DNA of 16,711 nucleotides from Microcaldota archaeon (GCA_021829015.1 JAJZOJ010000005.1:1-16711), one strand, 5' to 3'; shown: positions 6,788-14,243, counted from the stretch's first letter. Numbers and translations: made by a program. Notes: a model not told the origin generated them from the sequence alone.

Positions 6788-7245
6788 CAAACAAACCTGC
6801 TGTATCCTAGAAGCTTAGACAATTCGCCCACGTAGATGTAACCCGTATACATGCTCTTCGGCTTCTTTGTCTCTACCTCTATCGTTTTGAATCCATTTAA
6901 CTCTTTTGGAACCCCGATGAACACCCTCAAACGCTTGTACGCGCTCTTTCCGCTGGGCTTCTTGTGGTATGGGAGCATCCCCCTGACTATCCTCCTTACG
7001 AGCATGTCCGGCTTCCTCGGCCAGTACGGCGAATGCTCCGGGTTCTCCTTCTCCTGCAGGCGCAGCCTCGTCCTGTACCTCTTGGCTATCGTCTTCCTGT
7101 TGCCGCTTATGTATGCCATCTCCGCATTGATTATGGCAACCTTCTTGCCAAGCATGAGCTCCTTGGCCACGGTGCTGGCCAGCCTGCCCAGGACCTTGTC
7201 CTTTGCATCGTATACAGAGTATTCCTTGTAAGATTCCATCAACAT
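6787..7245 (-). CDS. rpl13: 50S ribosomal protein L13 (uL13)
   Basis: Large-subunit protein uL13. Seen: YDAKDKVLGRLASTVAKELMLGKKVAIINAE near the N-terminus, then YRTRLRLQ and RRIVRGMLPYHKKPSGKSAYKRLRVFIGVP, the hallmark block of archaeal L13. Normal length at 152 residues. Two nearby ATG codons (7245 and 7239) are both usable; AGGGG just upstream fits 7239 slightly better by spacing. Its stop overlaps the S9 start by one base. Confidence 0.96.
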   Translation of the reverse strand: MLMESYKEYSVYDAKDKVLGRLASTVAKELMLGKKVAIINAEMAYISGNRKTIAKRYRTRLRLQEKENPEHSPYWPRKPDMLVRRIVRGMLPYHKKPSGKSAYKRLRVFIGVPKELNGFKTIEVETKKPKSMYTGYIYVGELSKLLGYSRFV

Positions 7246-7261
7246 TGCCCCTGTGTTATAC

Positions 7262-7612
7262 TTATACTATTACCTTTATGCCCTTCTCCTTGACCATGTC
7301 CTTTATGCCGATTACGCTGCAGCCGGATTCCTTCAGGGACCCGAGCGCGGTTGACGAGTACTCCATCGCAGATATTGTGACCTTGCGGTTTATCTTCCTG
7401 TCAAACAGCACCTTCCCAGGAACGACCACCTTGTCGCCGTCCTTGGTGTTGGCCTCTATCTTTGAGAGGTTCACCACAGGCCTCTTCCTTGCAGGGATCT
7501 CGACCATGCGGTAGAGCTTCTTCCAGAGGTTCTGGTAATGGCCGCCCTTGGCCGCACCGTCAAGTTCCCTGAGCCAGCTGCTCACAACAGGTTTTTCAGC
7601 GTTTATCTTCAT
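7262..7612 (-). CDS. rpl18e: 50S ribosomal protein L18e (eL18)
   Basis: Large-subunit protein found in archaea and eukaryotes and related in fold to bacterial L15. Seen: N-terminal PVVSSWLRELDGAAKGGHYQNLWKKLYRMVEIPARKRPVVNLSKI and GDKVVVPGKVLFDRKINRKVTISAMEYS, both typical of eL18; 116 residues, normal. The ribosome-binding site AAGGATGA lies a few bases before ATG 7612. The gene follows tRNA-Leu by 23 nt and precedes L13 by 16 nt. Confidence 0.96.
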   Translation of the reverse strand: MKINAEKPVVSSWLRELDGAAKGGHYQNLWKKLYRMVEIPARKRPVVNLSKIEANTKDGDKVVVPGKVLFDRKINRKVTISAMEYSSTALGSLKESGCSVIGIKDMVKEKGIKVIV

Positions 7613-7635
7613 CTTGATTCATCCTTTTCAGCATT

Positions 7636-7722
7636 TGCGGGGGACGAGATTCGAACTCGCGCGGTCTCTAAAGACACAGGAGCCTCAGTCCTGCGCATTG
7701 GGCCATGCTCTGCCACCCCCGC
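7636..7722 (-). tRNA. tRNA-Leu(GAG)
   Basis: Class II tRNA, 87 nt, no intron. Acceptor GCGGGGG (7722-7716) pairs fully with CCCCCGC (7643-7637), discriminator A at 7636, no encoded CCA. Three-pair D-stem GCA/TGC. Anticodon stem CAGGA/TCCTG holds loop CTGAGGC with anticodon GAG at 7686-7684. The long variable arm GTCT-TTAG-AGAC is as expected for Leu. T-arm GCGAG-TTCGAAT-CTCGT. It begins 4 nt after the rpoD stop codon and is followed by L18e, so it must be cut out of the operon transcript. Confidence 0.97.
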
Positions 7723-7725
7723 ACC

Positions 7726-8310
7726 TCATATCTTCTTCACTTCCTTCGCTATCTCCTTGAGCTCATCCTTAATTGCTCCGACAGCCTTATTAATTATTTC
7801 TTTGGGTGGCATCTGGCCGAATGTCTCAACGTAAAAATTGAACGTGTTTTCATCCGGGGAATCATAGGTGACTATCCCGGGCTGGAACTTCGAGTGCCTG
7901 AACCCGTCGCCCATGATAGCCTTGCAGTCTACCCTGAGCTTCTGCTCCGCGGCGAGCTTTATTATCGGTATCTTGTCGTTTGATACCCTGACCTCCTTGT
8001 CCCTGCTGGACAGCTCCCCGGAATACACGGTCTTTGGTCCGGTGGCATCTAGGGTGAATATGACCTCATCCTCGTCGGAATAGCCGCTCGAGGGGGTCTT
8101 TATCGGTATCAGGCCTATCCTGTGCGCTATGTACTCGTCGAATATCGCGCTCGTGTTGTCGTAGAATGTGACTGTGTCTATTGCGAAGCACTTCACGTGG
8201 TTTATCGCGGCGCGCCTAATCGCGTTGGCGCAGTAGGCACCCGCATCCTTTAGCGTGAACTTGCAGTATATGCCGTTGTCCTCTATTTTCTCCAGTTTCA
8301 TGGGCATCAT
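7726..8310 (-). CDS. rpoD: DNA-directed RNA polymerase subunit D (Rpb3/alpha-like)
   Basis: Assembly-platform subunit of archaeal RNA polymerase, equivalent to bacterial alpha and eukaryotic Rpb3. Seen: FTLKDAGAYCANAIRRAAINHVKCFAIDTVTF and FDEYIAHRIGLIPIKTP, the conserved alpha-like dimerisation segments, and KFQPGIVTYDSPDENTFNFYVETFG near the C-terminus. At 194 residues it is at the short end, and the scattered cysteines do not form a ferredoxin-like cluster, so the Fe-S domain present in some archaeal D subunits appears missing. A TATA-like TTTTTTAAT lies about 28 bp before ATG 8310, suggesting a nearly leaderless promoter for the whole operon. S13, S4 and S11, which often precede rpoD, are not here. 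Confidence 0.95.
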   Translation of the reverse strand: MMPMKLEKIEDNGIYCKFTLKDAGAYCANAIRRAAINHVKCFAIDTVTFYDNTSAIFDEYIAHRIGLIPIKTPSSGYSDEDEVIFTLDATGPKTVYSGELSSRDKEVRVSNDKIPIIKLAAEQKLRVDCKAIMGDGFRHSKFQPGIVTYDSPDENTFNFYVETFGQMPPKEIINKAVGAIKDELKEIAKEVKKI

Positions 8311-8383
8311 CAGGAAACAAACCGTTAGGTAGCAATTAAAAAATGTACCGTAGAATTATTAGATAATCATATTTAAATACTGT

Positions 8384-9028
8384 ATGGTTGGTGCCGTGGG
8401 ATTTGATAGCGTGTTCATGGGGGATATAAAGAGCGCCGACATAAGCAAGGATGTCTACAGGCTGGGCAGCAAGGCGCTGAACGGGAGCACGAGAGTGCAC
8501 ATGTCGAGGTCCAAGATGGACAGGCTGTCCGATGCTATTTACCTTGAGGTTGGTGACGGCAGGAAACTGGAATACGACGGGTTCGACAGCCCTAGGTACA
8601 TCGCGGCAATGAACATAACCTACGACACGCTCTTCAGCGTGTTCGACGTAGATTCGAGGACGCTTTTCGCATGTAGGTTCTTCAAGCTAGTGAGCATAGA
8701 CAAGGAGCTCAGGAAATTCATAGATTCTGCAAAGAGGTCTAGGTTCCACAACATGGAAGCTAGAATAATAGGCATGCAGAACAAGCAGGATTTCAGGTAT
8801 ACCGCGGAAACCCTGTGCAGGTTCGTGTCCGACAACGGGATACGGCTCTCCGAGGTGGAGCTGTTCGGCGGCAATGCAAGGCACATTGCCATAGACGCTA
8901 AGCTTGGCACCAGCTTCGATGTGCTCGGCGAGGACAGGGTATACAGGCCAGGGGAGCTGACCAACAATTTGACCCTGGAGCAGTTCGAGGCCTCGCTGAA
9001 GGCGGGAGCCCAAAATAAGTCAGTATAG
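8384..9028 (+). CDS. Unknown soluble protein divergent from rpoD
   Basis: Not recognised. Seen: 214 residues, no signal peptide or membrane helix, evenly charged with many Arg, Lys and Asp, two short blocks that look structured (YIAAMNITYDTLFSVFDVDS; VELFGGNARHIAIDAK) and a C-terminal Leu/Glu-rich helix. Codon habits match the flanking housekeeping genes, so recent transfer is unlikely. Start uncertain: ATG 8384 would be leaderless from AATTATTA at 8354-8361, but the stronger box ATTTAAAT (8371-8378) would favour GTG 8411 or ATG 8417. The 3' end overlaps the convergent thpR gene by 9 bp. No function proposed. Confidence 0.78.
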   Translation: MVGAVGFDSVFMGDIKSADISKDVYRLGSKALNGSTRVHMSRSKMDRLSDAIYLEVGDGRKLEYDGFDSPRYIAAMNITYDTLFSVFDVDSRTLFACRFFKLVSIDKELRKFIDSAKRSRFHNMEARIIGMQNKQDFRYTAETLCRFVSDNGIRLSEVELFGGNARHIAIDAKLGTSFDVLGEDRVYRPGELTNNLTLEQFEASLKAGAQNKSV

Positions 9029-9532
9029 CCGCGTTTCGTGGATGTCCGAATAAGTTGGAGGACCGTCCCCGAGGGTGCTGCTTTTCAGCTTTATGCTGCG
9101 ACAGGTGAAGCTGCCGAACCTTACCCCATTATCATAGGCCAGGCGGGCCTTCGCCGCGGCTCGGGCTATCGTCACATGTGGCACGTAGCTGCCCGCATCC
9201 ATACCTAGGGAGTCGCATATCCGATTCCTCAGCTCCGTTAGTTCCCTCGAGCCCCTGGCTACTCCGGCGAATACCACTGAATTCCCGCCGTGCCTGAATT
9301 CGCCTATGCCCTCCATCGATATCTCGAACCCGGGCGCTGCGGAGGAGTCCATGGCAAGGGAGATCCTTTCGATTTCGCGCGGCTCCACATCCCCAAGGAA
9401 AAGCAGAGTGATGTGCATGTTCGCAACCGGCACGTTCCTTGCTGCCTCCAGGCCGGCCTGGAAATCGCGCATCCTTGCGCGTATGCCTTCGGGAATCTCT
9501 GTGCATATGAAGGCGCGGATCTTTCCATCCAT
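9020..9532 (-). CDS. thpR: RNA 2',3'-cyclic phosphodiesterase (2'-5' RNA ligase family)
   Basis: 2H phosphoesterase that opens 2',3'-cyclic phosphate RNA ends; in archaea linked to RNA end processing. Seen: the two catalytic HxT motifs, HIT at residues 40-42 in NMHITLLFLGDV and HVT at 119-121 in YVPHVTIAR, in a 170-residue protein of normal family size. Starts with KIRAFICTEIPE, the usual first strand. It lies 4 nt downstream of the glycosyltransferase gene and is probably co-transcribed. In a genome that splices tRNA, such an enzyme could act on splicing intermediates, but that is only inference. Confidence 0.92.
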   Translation of the reverse strand: MDGKIRAFICTEIPEGIRARMRDFQAGLEAARNVPVANMHITLLFLGDVEPREIERISLAMDSSAAPGFEISMEGIGEFRHGGNSVVFAGVARGSRELTELRNRICDSLGMDAGSYVPHVTIARAAAKARLAYDNGVRFGSFTCRSIKLKSSTLGDGPPTYSDIHETRLY

Positions 9533-9536
9533 GGAC

Positions 9537-10244
9537 TCATTTCATTATTGATATTATTGTTCTGTAGAACTGCCGCGGGCCTAGCTTCGAGCTGCCGTGC
9601 CTGCGGTCATGGAATGTGCCGTATGGCACCTCTGCTATCCTGGTGCCCTGATCAGATACCCGCAGTATGTCAAGCAGCAGCTTGTACCCTCCGCCCACGA
9701 ATGCGCTGCGATTCCTCTTTATGAGATCGGCAAGGAACTTCCTCCTCGCTCCGAAGAACCCTGACATCATGTCCCTGCATACGGGCTTCCCCCTTATCTT
9801 GAATGTAGTGTATGCGAGGTAAGACATGCCCTTCGACAATGCCTTCCTGTGCAGGCTCCAGTCGTTGATCGTTGTCCTCACCCCTATGACTAGGTCGCTG
9901 CGGTCTAGGGCGCTGTGCAGCTTCCCCACCTTTATGTACGGGTGCTGCAGGTCCCCATCCATTACTATCACCTTATCGGTCCTTGCGACCAGGACAGCAT
10001 CCATCACGCTTGCCGCTAGCCCGCGCGGCTTCCCAGTCCTGTCAATCAGCTTTATCCGTTTGTTCCTGCGCGAGATTTCCCTGACGATCTCTGCCGTGCC
10101 GTCCCTGGAGCCGTCGTCGGACACTATTATGCTGACCCCATTGTAATGCCTGGCCAGTATGCCGATAAGGGTGCGTATGTTCCTTGACTCGTTCAGCGTC
10201 GGTATTATTATCGTAAGGTCTGAATATCCGCCCAACCGCAACAC
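9537..10244 (-). CDS. Family 2 glycosyltransferase, dolichol-phosphate mannose synthase-like
   Basis: Predicted enzyme that transfers a sugar from a nucleotide donor to a polyprenyl phosphate at the inner membrane face. Seen with GTG 10244 as residue 1: LTIIIPTLNESRNI, SDDGSRDGT (D43, D44) and the DxD motif MDGDLQHP (D96, D98), then MMSGFFGARR and YKLLLDILR, the DPM1-like order. Length 235 residues, as in soluble DPM1 forms; no membrane helices at the end. The frame stays open upstream to 10388, but that part overlaps the divergent nuclease gene and crosses the TATA box at 10272-10279, so GTG 10244 is preferred. The large GT-C-like protein at 10995 could use its product. Confidence 0.87.
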   Translation of the reverse strand: MLRLGGYSDLTIIIPTLNESRNIRTLIGILARHYNGVSIIVSDDGSRDGTAEIVREISRRNKRIKLIDRTGKPRGLAASVMDAVLVARTDKVIVMDGDLQHPYIKVGKLHSALDRSDLVIGVRTTINDWSLHRKALSKGMSYLAYTTFKIRGKPVCRDMMSGFFGARRKFLADLIKRNRSAFVGGGYKLLLDILRVSDQGTRIAEVPYGTFHDRRHGSSKLGPRQFYRTIISIMK

Positions 10245-10271
10245 CGGAGTATAGTTATTAATCCTGCGCCA

Positions 10272-10279
10272 TTTATAAA
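10272..10279. promoter_or_regulatory. Palindromic TATA box TTTATAAA between glycosyltransferase and nuclease genes
   Basis: TTTATAAA is its own reverse complement, centred at 10275.5. The nuclease ATG 10303 lies 27.5 bp to the right (leaderless) and the glycosyltransferase GTG 10244 is 31.5 bp to the left, leaving a leader of a few bases. It can be read as a TATA box in both directions. Confidence 0.68.
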
Positions 10280-10302
10280 GTATATGCTGTCGGGTTGCGT
10301 GC

Positions 10303-10962
10303 ATGGCAAAGGTAATAGTCGACATAAGGGAGCGGAACGCCGAGCTTGTCGAGGCGATATCGGAAAACGGAGTTGACGTCGAGTTCATGAAGCTGGAGGT
10401 AGGCGATTACGCGATATCTGACCGCATATGCGTGGAGAGGAAGACGGTCAGCGACTTCGAAAGCTCCATAGTGAGCGGCAGGCTGTTCGAGCAGGCAGAG
10501 CGCCTTCATGAGAGCTATCAGGTGCCGATAATAATACTCGAGGGGGACCAGGATTACCTGCGCCTGAACGGCAAGGTGATATCAGGTACGATAGCTGCCC
10601 TTTGCGTGGATTACGGCATTTACGTCCTGTATGCAAATGGCGCAGGTGCTACTGCGGAGATGGTTGCCAGGCTGGCTAAGAGGGAGCAGGATGACGAGAG
10701 AAGGGAGCTCTCGCTCAAGGGAGGGGCAAGGTCCCGTACGCTTGGGCAGTTCCAGGAGAGGGTAGTTGCAAACATACCTGGGATAGGGCCGAAGCTCGCA
10801 AGGAAACTGCTCAAACACTTCAGGACCATACGCAACATAGCCATGGCAGAGCCTAAGGAGCTGATGAAGGTCGAGAAGATAGGCAGCAAGAAGGCGGAGA
10901 TGGTGATAAGCACGCTGAACCGCGACTATGCGGACGGCGGGAACGCGGAGCCACGCTCATAA
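10303..10962 (+). CDS. XPF/ERCC4-family structure-specific nuclease with helix-hairpin-helix domain
   Basis: Predicted nuclease that cuts branched or flapped DNA in repair and fork processing. Seen: ERCC4 domain with DIRERN (7-12), GDYAISDRICVERKTVSDFESSI carrying the catalytic GD (34-35), ERK (45-47) and D51, and GRLFEQAERL. The C-terminal (HhH)2 domain includes VVANIPGIGPKLARKLLKHF and LMKVEKIGSKKAEMV. At 219 residues it is the short form without the helicase domain of euryarchaeal Hef, like crenarchaeal XPF, which works with PCNA; I see no clear PCNA-binding motif at the C-terminus. Divergent from the glycosyltransferase gene and leaderless. Confidence 0.94.
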   Translation: MAKVIVDIRERNAELVEAISENGVDVEFMKLEVGDYAISDRICVERKTVSDFESSIVSGRLFEQAERLHESYQVPIIILEGDQDYLRLNGKVISGTIAALCVDYGIYVLYANGAGATAEMVARLAKREQDDERRELSLKGGARSRTLGQFQERVVANIPGIGPKLARKLLKHFRTIRNIAMAEPKELMKVEKIGSKKAEMVISTLNRDYADGGNAEPRS

Positions 10963-10970
10963 TTATATAA
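10961..10970 (+). promoter_or_regulatory. TATA box of the GT-C-like membrane protein gene
   Basis: AATTATATAA overlaps the nuclease stop codon; the core is centred about 28 bp before GTG 10995, fitting a leaderless start. So this gene has its own promoter despite the 32-nt gap. Confidence 0.6.
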
Positions 10971-10994
10971 TCTTGCGTTGAATTATTCCGGGGA

Positions 10995-13322
10995 GTGAAA
11001 GGTGTATTCTTGGACGGCCATGGGTTAGATGACAAACCGGCAGCGCAGGCACATGCTGAGGGGCATGTCCACAGCAATGAGCCTGGCCATGCCCATGTCA
11101 AAGGCAAGGGCTTCAGCATATCGGATTACTACTGGCACATTGGGATGTTCGCATTATGCCTTGTCATCGCCCTGGCGATGTTCTACCCGCTTACGCTTCA
11201 CATGAATTATAATGCGCCAGGAACTGGCGCGGATACCTACCAGAACCTATGGGACATATGGTGGGTTAACTATGCGGTATTCAACCTGCATACCAACATG
11301 TTCTACACAAGGATCCTTTTCTGGCCGATAGGCTCCAGTTTGGTTTCCTCGACAATAGCACCGCTTATGGGGATACTCTCCGCGCCGCTGCAGGCAATTG
11401 GAACCGTATTTGCATACAACATAATGTTCTTCCTGGGATTCGCCCTTTCCGGGCTTGCTATGTTCATACTCGCGGACTATCTTACCAAGAGCAAATACGC
11501 ATCGGTCATCGCGGGGATAGTATACGCCTTCAGCGCCTTCCACATCGCGCAGTCCTACGCCCACATACACTTCATAAACATAGAGTGGGTGCCGCTCTTT
11601 GTCTACTTCCTGCTCAAGGTCGTGCATGACCACTCCGGATTTAAAAGCATAAGCACATGGGCAGACATAGCTGGCATGTCCGTATCCTTCGCGCTGACAA
11701 CCCTGATGGGCAATGTTGAGCAGACGATAATACTGGCTGCTGCGCTTATCTTCCTTATAGCCGCAATGGCAATAGCGAAAGGTACAAGGAAGAGGGTTCT
11801 CTCGCTCAGGTTCGCGCTCTCGGTCGCCATATTCATTGTCGTCGCATTCGCAATCGGGTCGTGGAATTTCATACCGATAATACATGCAATATCGGCCCCA
11901 GGCGGCATAACCTCGGTAAATTACCTTAACAACAGGATTGCAAACCAGCAGTGGAGCGCGTCCGCTGCCGGGCTTTTCATACCAAGCTATTTCAACGGAG
12001 TTATCTACAGGTCAGGGGTGCCTAACTGGATATACCTGCTGTTCGCCGCAGATCCTGTAGAGAGGGTAGATTACATAGGCTATGCGGTTCTCGCGCTTTC
12101 GGCATACGCCATATACAAGTACAGGCGGGACATGGCGGTCTGGGCAGCGGGTGCGGTGATATTCATATGGCTGGCCCTTGGGCCGTCCTTCGGCCTATTT
12201 GCGGCATACCACTCAGTTCCGCTGTTCCACGTCGTAAGGGAGCCCGGCAGGTTCCAGCTCATATCTACGATGTTCATGGCGGTGCTTGCAGGATTCGGCG
12301 CAAAGGCGCTGCTCAATGAGATCGCACCCAACCACGCGTCTGAGAGGAGGCATAGGAACATATTGTATGCGGCATTGGCGATAATCATAATTATAATGCT
12401 CATAGAAAACAACGGCATTCCAACAGGCAGCGTCAGGGAGATAACCAGCGTGAGCGTCCCCGCGCTGTACAGCGACCTTGCCCGGCAGCCCGGGAATTTC
12501 TCGATAATCGGGCTTCCGGCCATACCTGCAAGCGCAAACAACACCTATCTATATCAGGGAATGGACACGTTTTATACATCAATAACCCATAAGCCGCTTG
12601 TCGGCGGATACGTGGGCAGGCAGAATGCCACGAGCATGCTGCTTCTCTACAACATACCGCTGGCTGAGGAGGCCTCCACGCTGATAGCGAACGGGAGCGC
12701 CTATTATGATACGCCCGTCGTCCAGAACTACACAAACCAGACGCTTCTTACGCTGTACAACTACAACACCGAGTACGTAATACTGCACGAGAACGCCTTC
12801 ACCACCCAGGAACTGAACGAGATAGGCGCATACCTGGAGAAGGTCTTCGGGCAGCCGGTATACGTGGACAACGGCACCGCGGCGTTCCAGACTGAAACAG
12901 CGATAAACGACAGCATATTCAGGAGCTTCGTCTCCTATCCTGTGCTTACGCAATGGAATCCGGTCAGCGCGTTCCTCAACGGCAGCTACCAGGGCTTCTG
13001 GATTCCGGAATCCCCTGGTATGATAGTCACGTATGCGCCATACCCGAGGAACACGATTGTCAGCAGCCCCGCAGAGGTGTTCCATGTCAACGGCACCATA
13101 CGCTTCACCGCGCTGTCGCAGACCCCGCAGAAGATGTACATAGCCGAGCCTACTGGGAGGGGGAATTCCACCACGCTGGTCGCCGAGTTCAACATAACCT
13201 CGACTCCGAAAACGTATTCGGTTAACCAGACATTCGAGTCCGGCCCTGTCGGCAACATCTTCTACTTCATTCACCAGTACAACAACACCGAGCTGCTGAT
13301 AGGGAACCTGACAATAAACTGA
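10995..13322 (+). CDS. Large GT-C-like integral membrane glycosyltransferase with sequon-rich ectodomain
   Basis: Predicted polytopic membrane protein of the GT-C type, which uses polyprenyl-phosphate sugars outside the membrane; exact family not recognised. Seen in 775 residues: a His-rich cytoplasmic start (His 9, 20, 24, 26, 32, 34), a first helix about 48-68, then an external loop with the Asp pair of GT-C enzymes (GTGADTYQNLWD, D80 and D87) and FWPIGSS, and roughly ten further helices to about 480. The last ~295 residues are a soluble outer domain with 15 N-x-S/T sequons, so it is probably heavily N-glycosylated. GTG 10995 is the start set by the TATA box. May take sugars made by the DPM1-like enzyme at 9537. 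Donor and acceptor unknown. Confidence 0.78.
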   Translation: MKGVFLDGHGLDDKPAAQAHAEGHVHSNEPGHAHVKGKGFSISDYYWHIGMFALCLVIALAMFYPLTLHMNYNAPGTGADTYQNLWDIWWVNYAVFNLHTNMFYTRILFWPIGSSLVSSTIAPLMGILSAPLQAIGTVFAYNIMFFLGFALSGLAMFILADYLTKSKYASVIAGIVYAFSAFHIAQSYAHIHFINIEWVPLFVYFLLKVVHDHSGFKSISTWADIAGMSVSFALTTLMGNVEQTIILAAALIFLIAAMAIAKGTRKRVLSLRFALSVAIFIVVAFAIGSWNFIPIIHAISAPGGITSVNYLNNRIANQQWSASAAGLFIPSYFNGVIYRSGVPNWIYLLFAADPVERVDYIGYAVLALSAYAIYKYRRDMAVWAAGAVIFIWLALGPSFGLFAAYHSVPLFHVVREPGRFQLISTMFMAVLAGFGAKALLNEIAPNHASERRHRNILYAALAIIIIIMLIENNGIPTGSVREITSVSVPALYSDLARQPGNFSIIGLPAIPASANNTYLYQGMDTFYTSITHKPLVGGYVGRQNATSMLLLYNIPLAEEASTLIANGSAYYDTPVVQNYTNQTLLTLYNYNTEYVILHENAFTTQELNEIGAYLEKVFGQPVYVDNGTAAFQTETAINDSIFRSFVSYPVLTQWNPVSAFLNGSYQGFWIPESPGMIVTYAPYPRNTIVSSPAEVFHVNGTIRFTALSQTPQKMYIAEPTGRGNSTTLVAEFNITSTPKTYSVNQTFESGPVGNIFYFIHQYNNTELLIGNLTIN

Positions 13323-13359
13323 CGAGCGCACCGCAAAGAGGCGCAGTGGCAGTGGAAAA

Positions 13360-13374
13360 CCCTAAATATTAGGG
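13360..13374. promoter_or_regulatory. Inverted repeat CCCTAA-ATA-TTAGGG over the TATA box of the HAD gene
   Basis: Perfect 6-bp arms with a 3-bp centre. The core TAAATATTA works as a TATA box: its centre is 24 bp before GTG 13391. A protein binding the palindrome would cover the promoter, so this may be an operator. A weak terminator for the upstream gene is the other reading, but there is no T-tract. Confidence 0.5.
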
Positions 13375-13390
13375 CCAATAGAATGGAAAG

Positions 13391-14059
13391 GTGCACGAGA
13401 TAGATTACTGGCTGTTCGACTGGGACGGCTGCATTGCCGATACGCTTGGCAGCTGGGTTGAGGCAGTTTCCGGCGTCGCGAAGGAGTTCGGGCTCAGCCT
13501 TACGGATAAGCAGCTGAAGGAGCAGTTCAGGGACCTGACAAGCGCCAAGAGGCACGGCCTGAGGGCCTGGAACCTTCCCAGATATATTTACATGGTCAGG
13601 GAGCGCGCAATGGCAATGGTCTCGTCCGCCAGGATTTCAGACGGCGCCGAGGAGCTCTTCCACGTCCTGAAATCGGAGAACAAGAACCTGGCGGTGGTGA
13701 CATCGGCCCCTGTATGGGTCAAGGACATGGTAAGGGAAAGGAAGCTTGACCGCTATTTCGACGCGGTGGTGACCAGCATGGACGTGGGCATAAATAGGAT
13801 GAAGCCGAATCCCTACCCTCTTGAGATGGCGCTAGGCATGCTTAGGGGCAGGAAGGAATCCGCGATAATGGTAGGGGATTCGCCCGACGACATAGAGGCA
13901 GCGTCCCGCGCCGGAATAAAGTCCGTGCGCTTCGTCCAGATGGAAGGGCTGAAGTTGTATGATGACAGCGACTTCACAAGGTTCAAGCCCAACTATACTG
14001 TACATAGTTTCAGGGAGATGATCAGGCTCAGCAGGCCTAAATCAGTGAGCAGGATATAA
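13391..14059 (+). CDS. HAD-superfamily hydrolase, phosphoglycolate phosphatase-like
   Basis: Cytoplasmic phosphatase of the HAD fold acting on a small phosphorylated metabolite. Seen: motif I FDWDGCIADT (nucleophile D10, acid/base D12), a helical cap (about 20-82), motif II VVTS (T104), Lys of motif III in RMKPNPYPLEMAL (K138) and motif IV VGDSPDDIEAA (D163, D167). This is the Gph/subfamily I layout; 222 residues is normal. GTG 13391 is leaderless from the palindromic box at 13360-13374. Last gene with the GC-rich codon habits of the main window, just before the A/T-rich metal island. Substrate not predictable. Confidence 0.9.
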   Translation: MHEIDYWLFDWDGCIADTLGSWVEAVSGVAKEFGLSLTDKQLKEQFRDLTSAKRHGLRAWNLPRYIYMVRERAMAMVSSARISDGAEELFHVLKSENKNLAVVTSAPVWVKDMVRERKLDRYFDAVVTSMDVGINRMKPNPYPLEMALGMLRGRKESAIMVGDSPDDIEAASRAGIKSVRFVQMEGLKLYDDSDFTRFKPNYTVHSFREMIRLSRPKSVSRI

Positions 14060-14243
14060 TGGACAAGGCGCTTGCAGAGCGGAATAAATGTTGCAAATAT
14101 TATCGCAATGCGCGTATCTTTGCAACAAATTCTTTTGGGCCTTCCCTTGCGGCCCATCTCCTTTATTCAAATTCTTAGATCTGGCAGCATTTGCCAGCCA
14201 ATTCTTTGCTTTTGCAATGAAGCTTGCATGCAGTTTATCTAAA
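14060..14243. other. Gene-free junction with three perfect inverted repeats
   Basis: Convergent gap between the HAD and merA genes. It contains GTTGCAAA/TTTGCAAC (14090-14097, 14119-14126), TGGGCC/GGCCCA (14136-14141, 14151-14156) and CTGGCA/TGCCAG (14181-14186, 14192-14197). The last two have short loops and could form hairpins that end both converging transcripts. Base composition shifts from GC-rich to A/T-rich here. I see no supported gene. Confidence 0.55.

Noticed and set aside
10245..10388. N-terminal extension of the glycosyltransferase frame
   Set aside because: It overlaps the start of the divergent nuclease gene, crosses the palindromic TATA box, and lies before the normal GT2 first strand.
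11247..13331. Several long minus-strand frames opposite the 775-residue membrane protein
   Set aside because: Frames opposite GC-rich coding DNA; they lack hydrophobic organisation, family motifs and start signals, while the plus strand has all three.
2733..14233. 13-bp repeat AAGCTTGCATGCA near 2733 and again near 14221
   Set aside because: A few 13-bp exact matches are expected by chance in 16.7 kb, and the contexts are unrelated.
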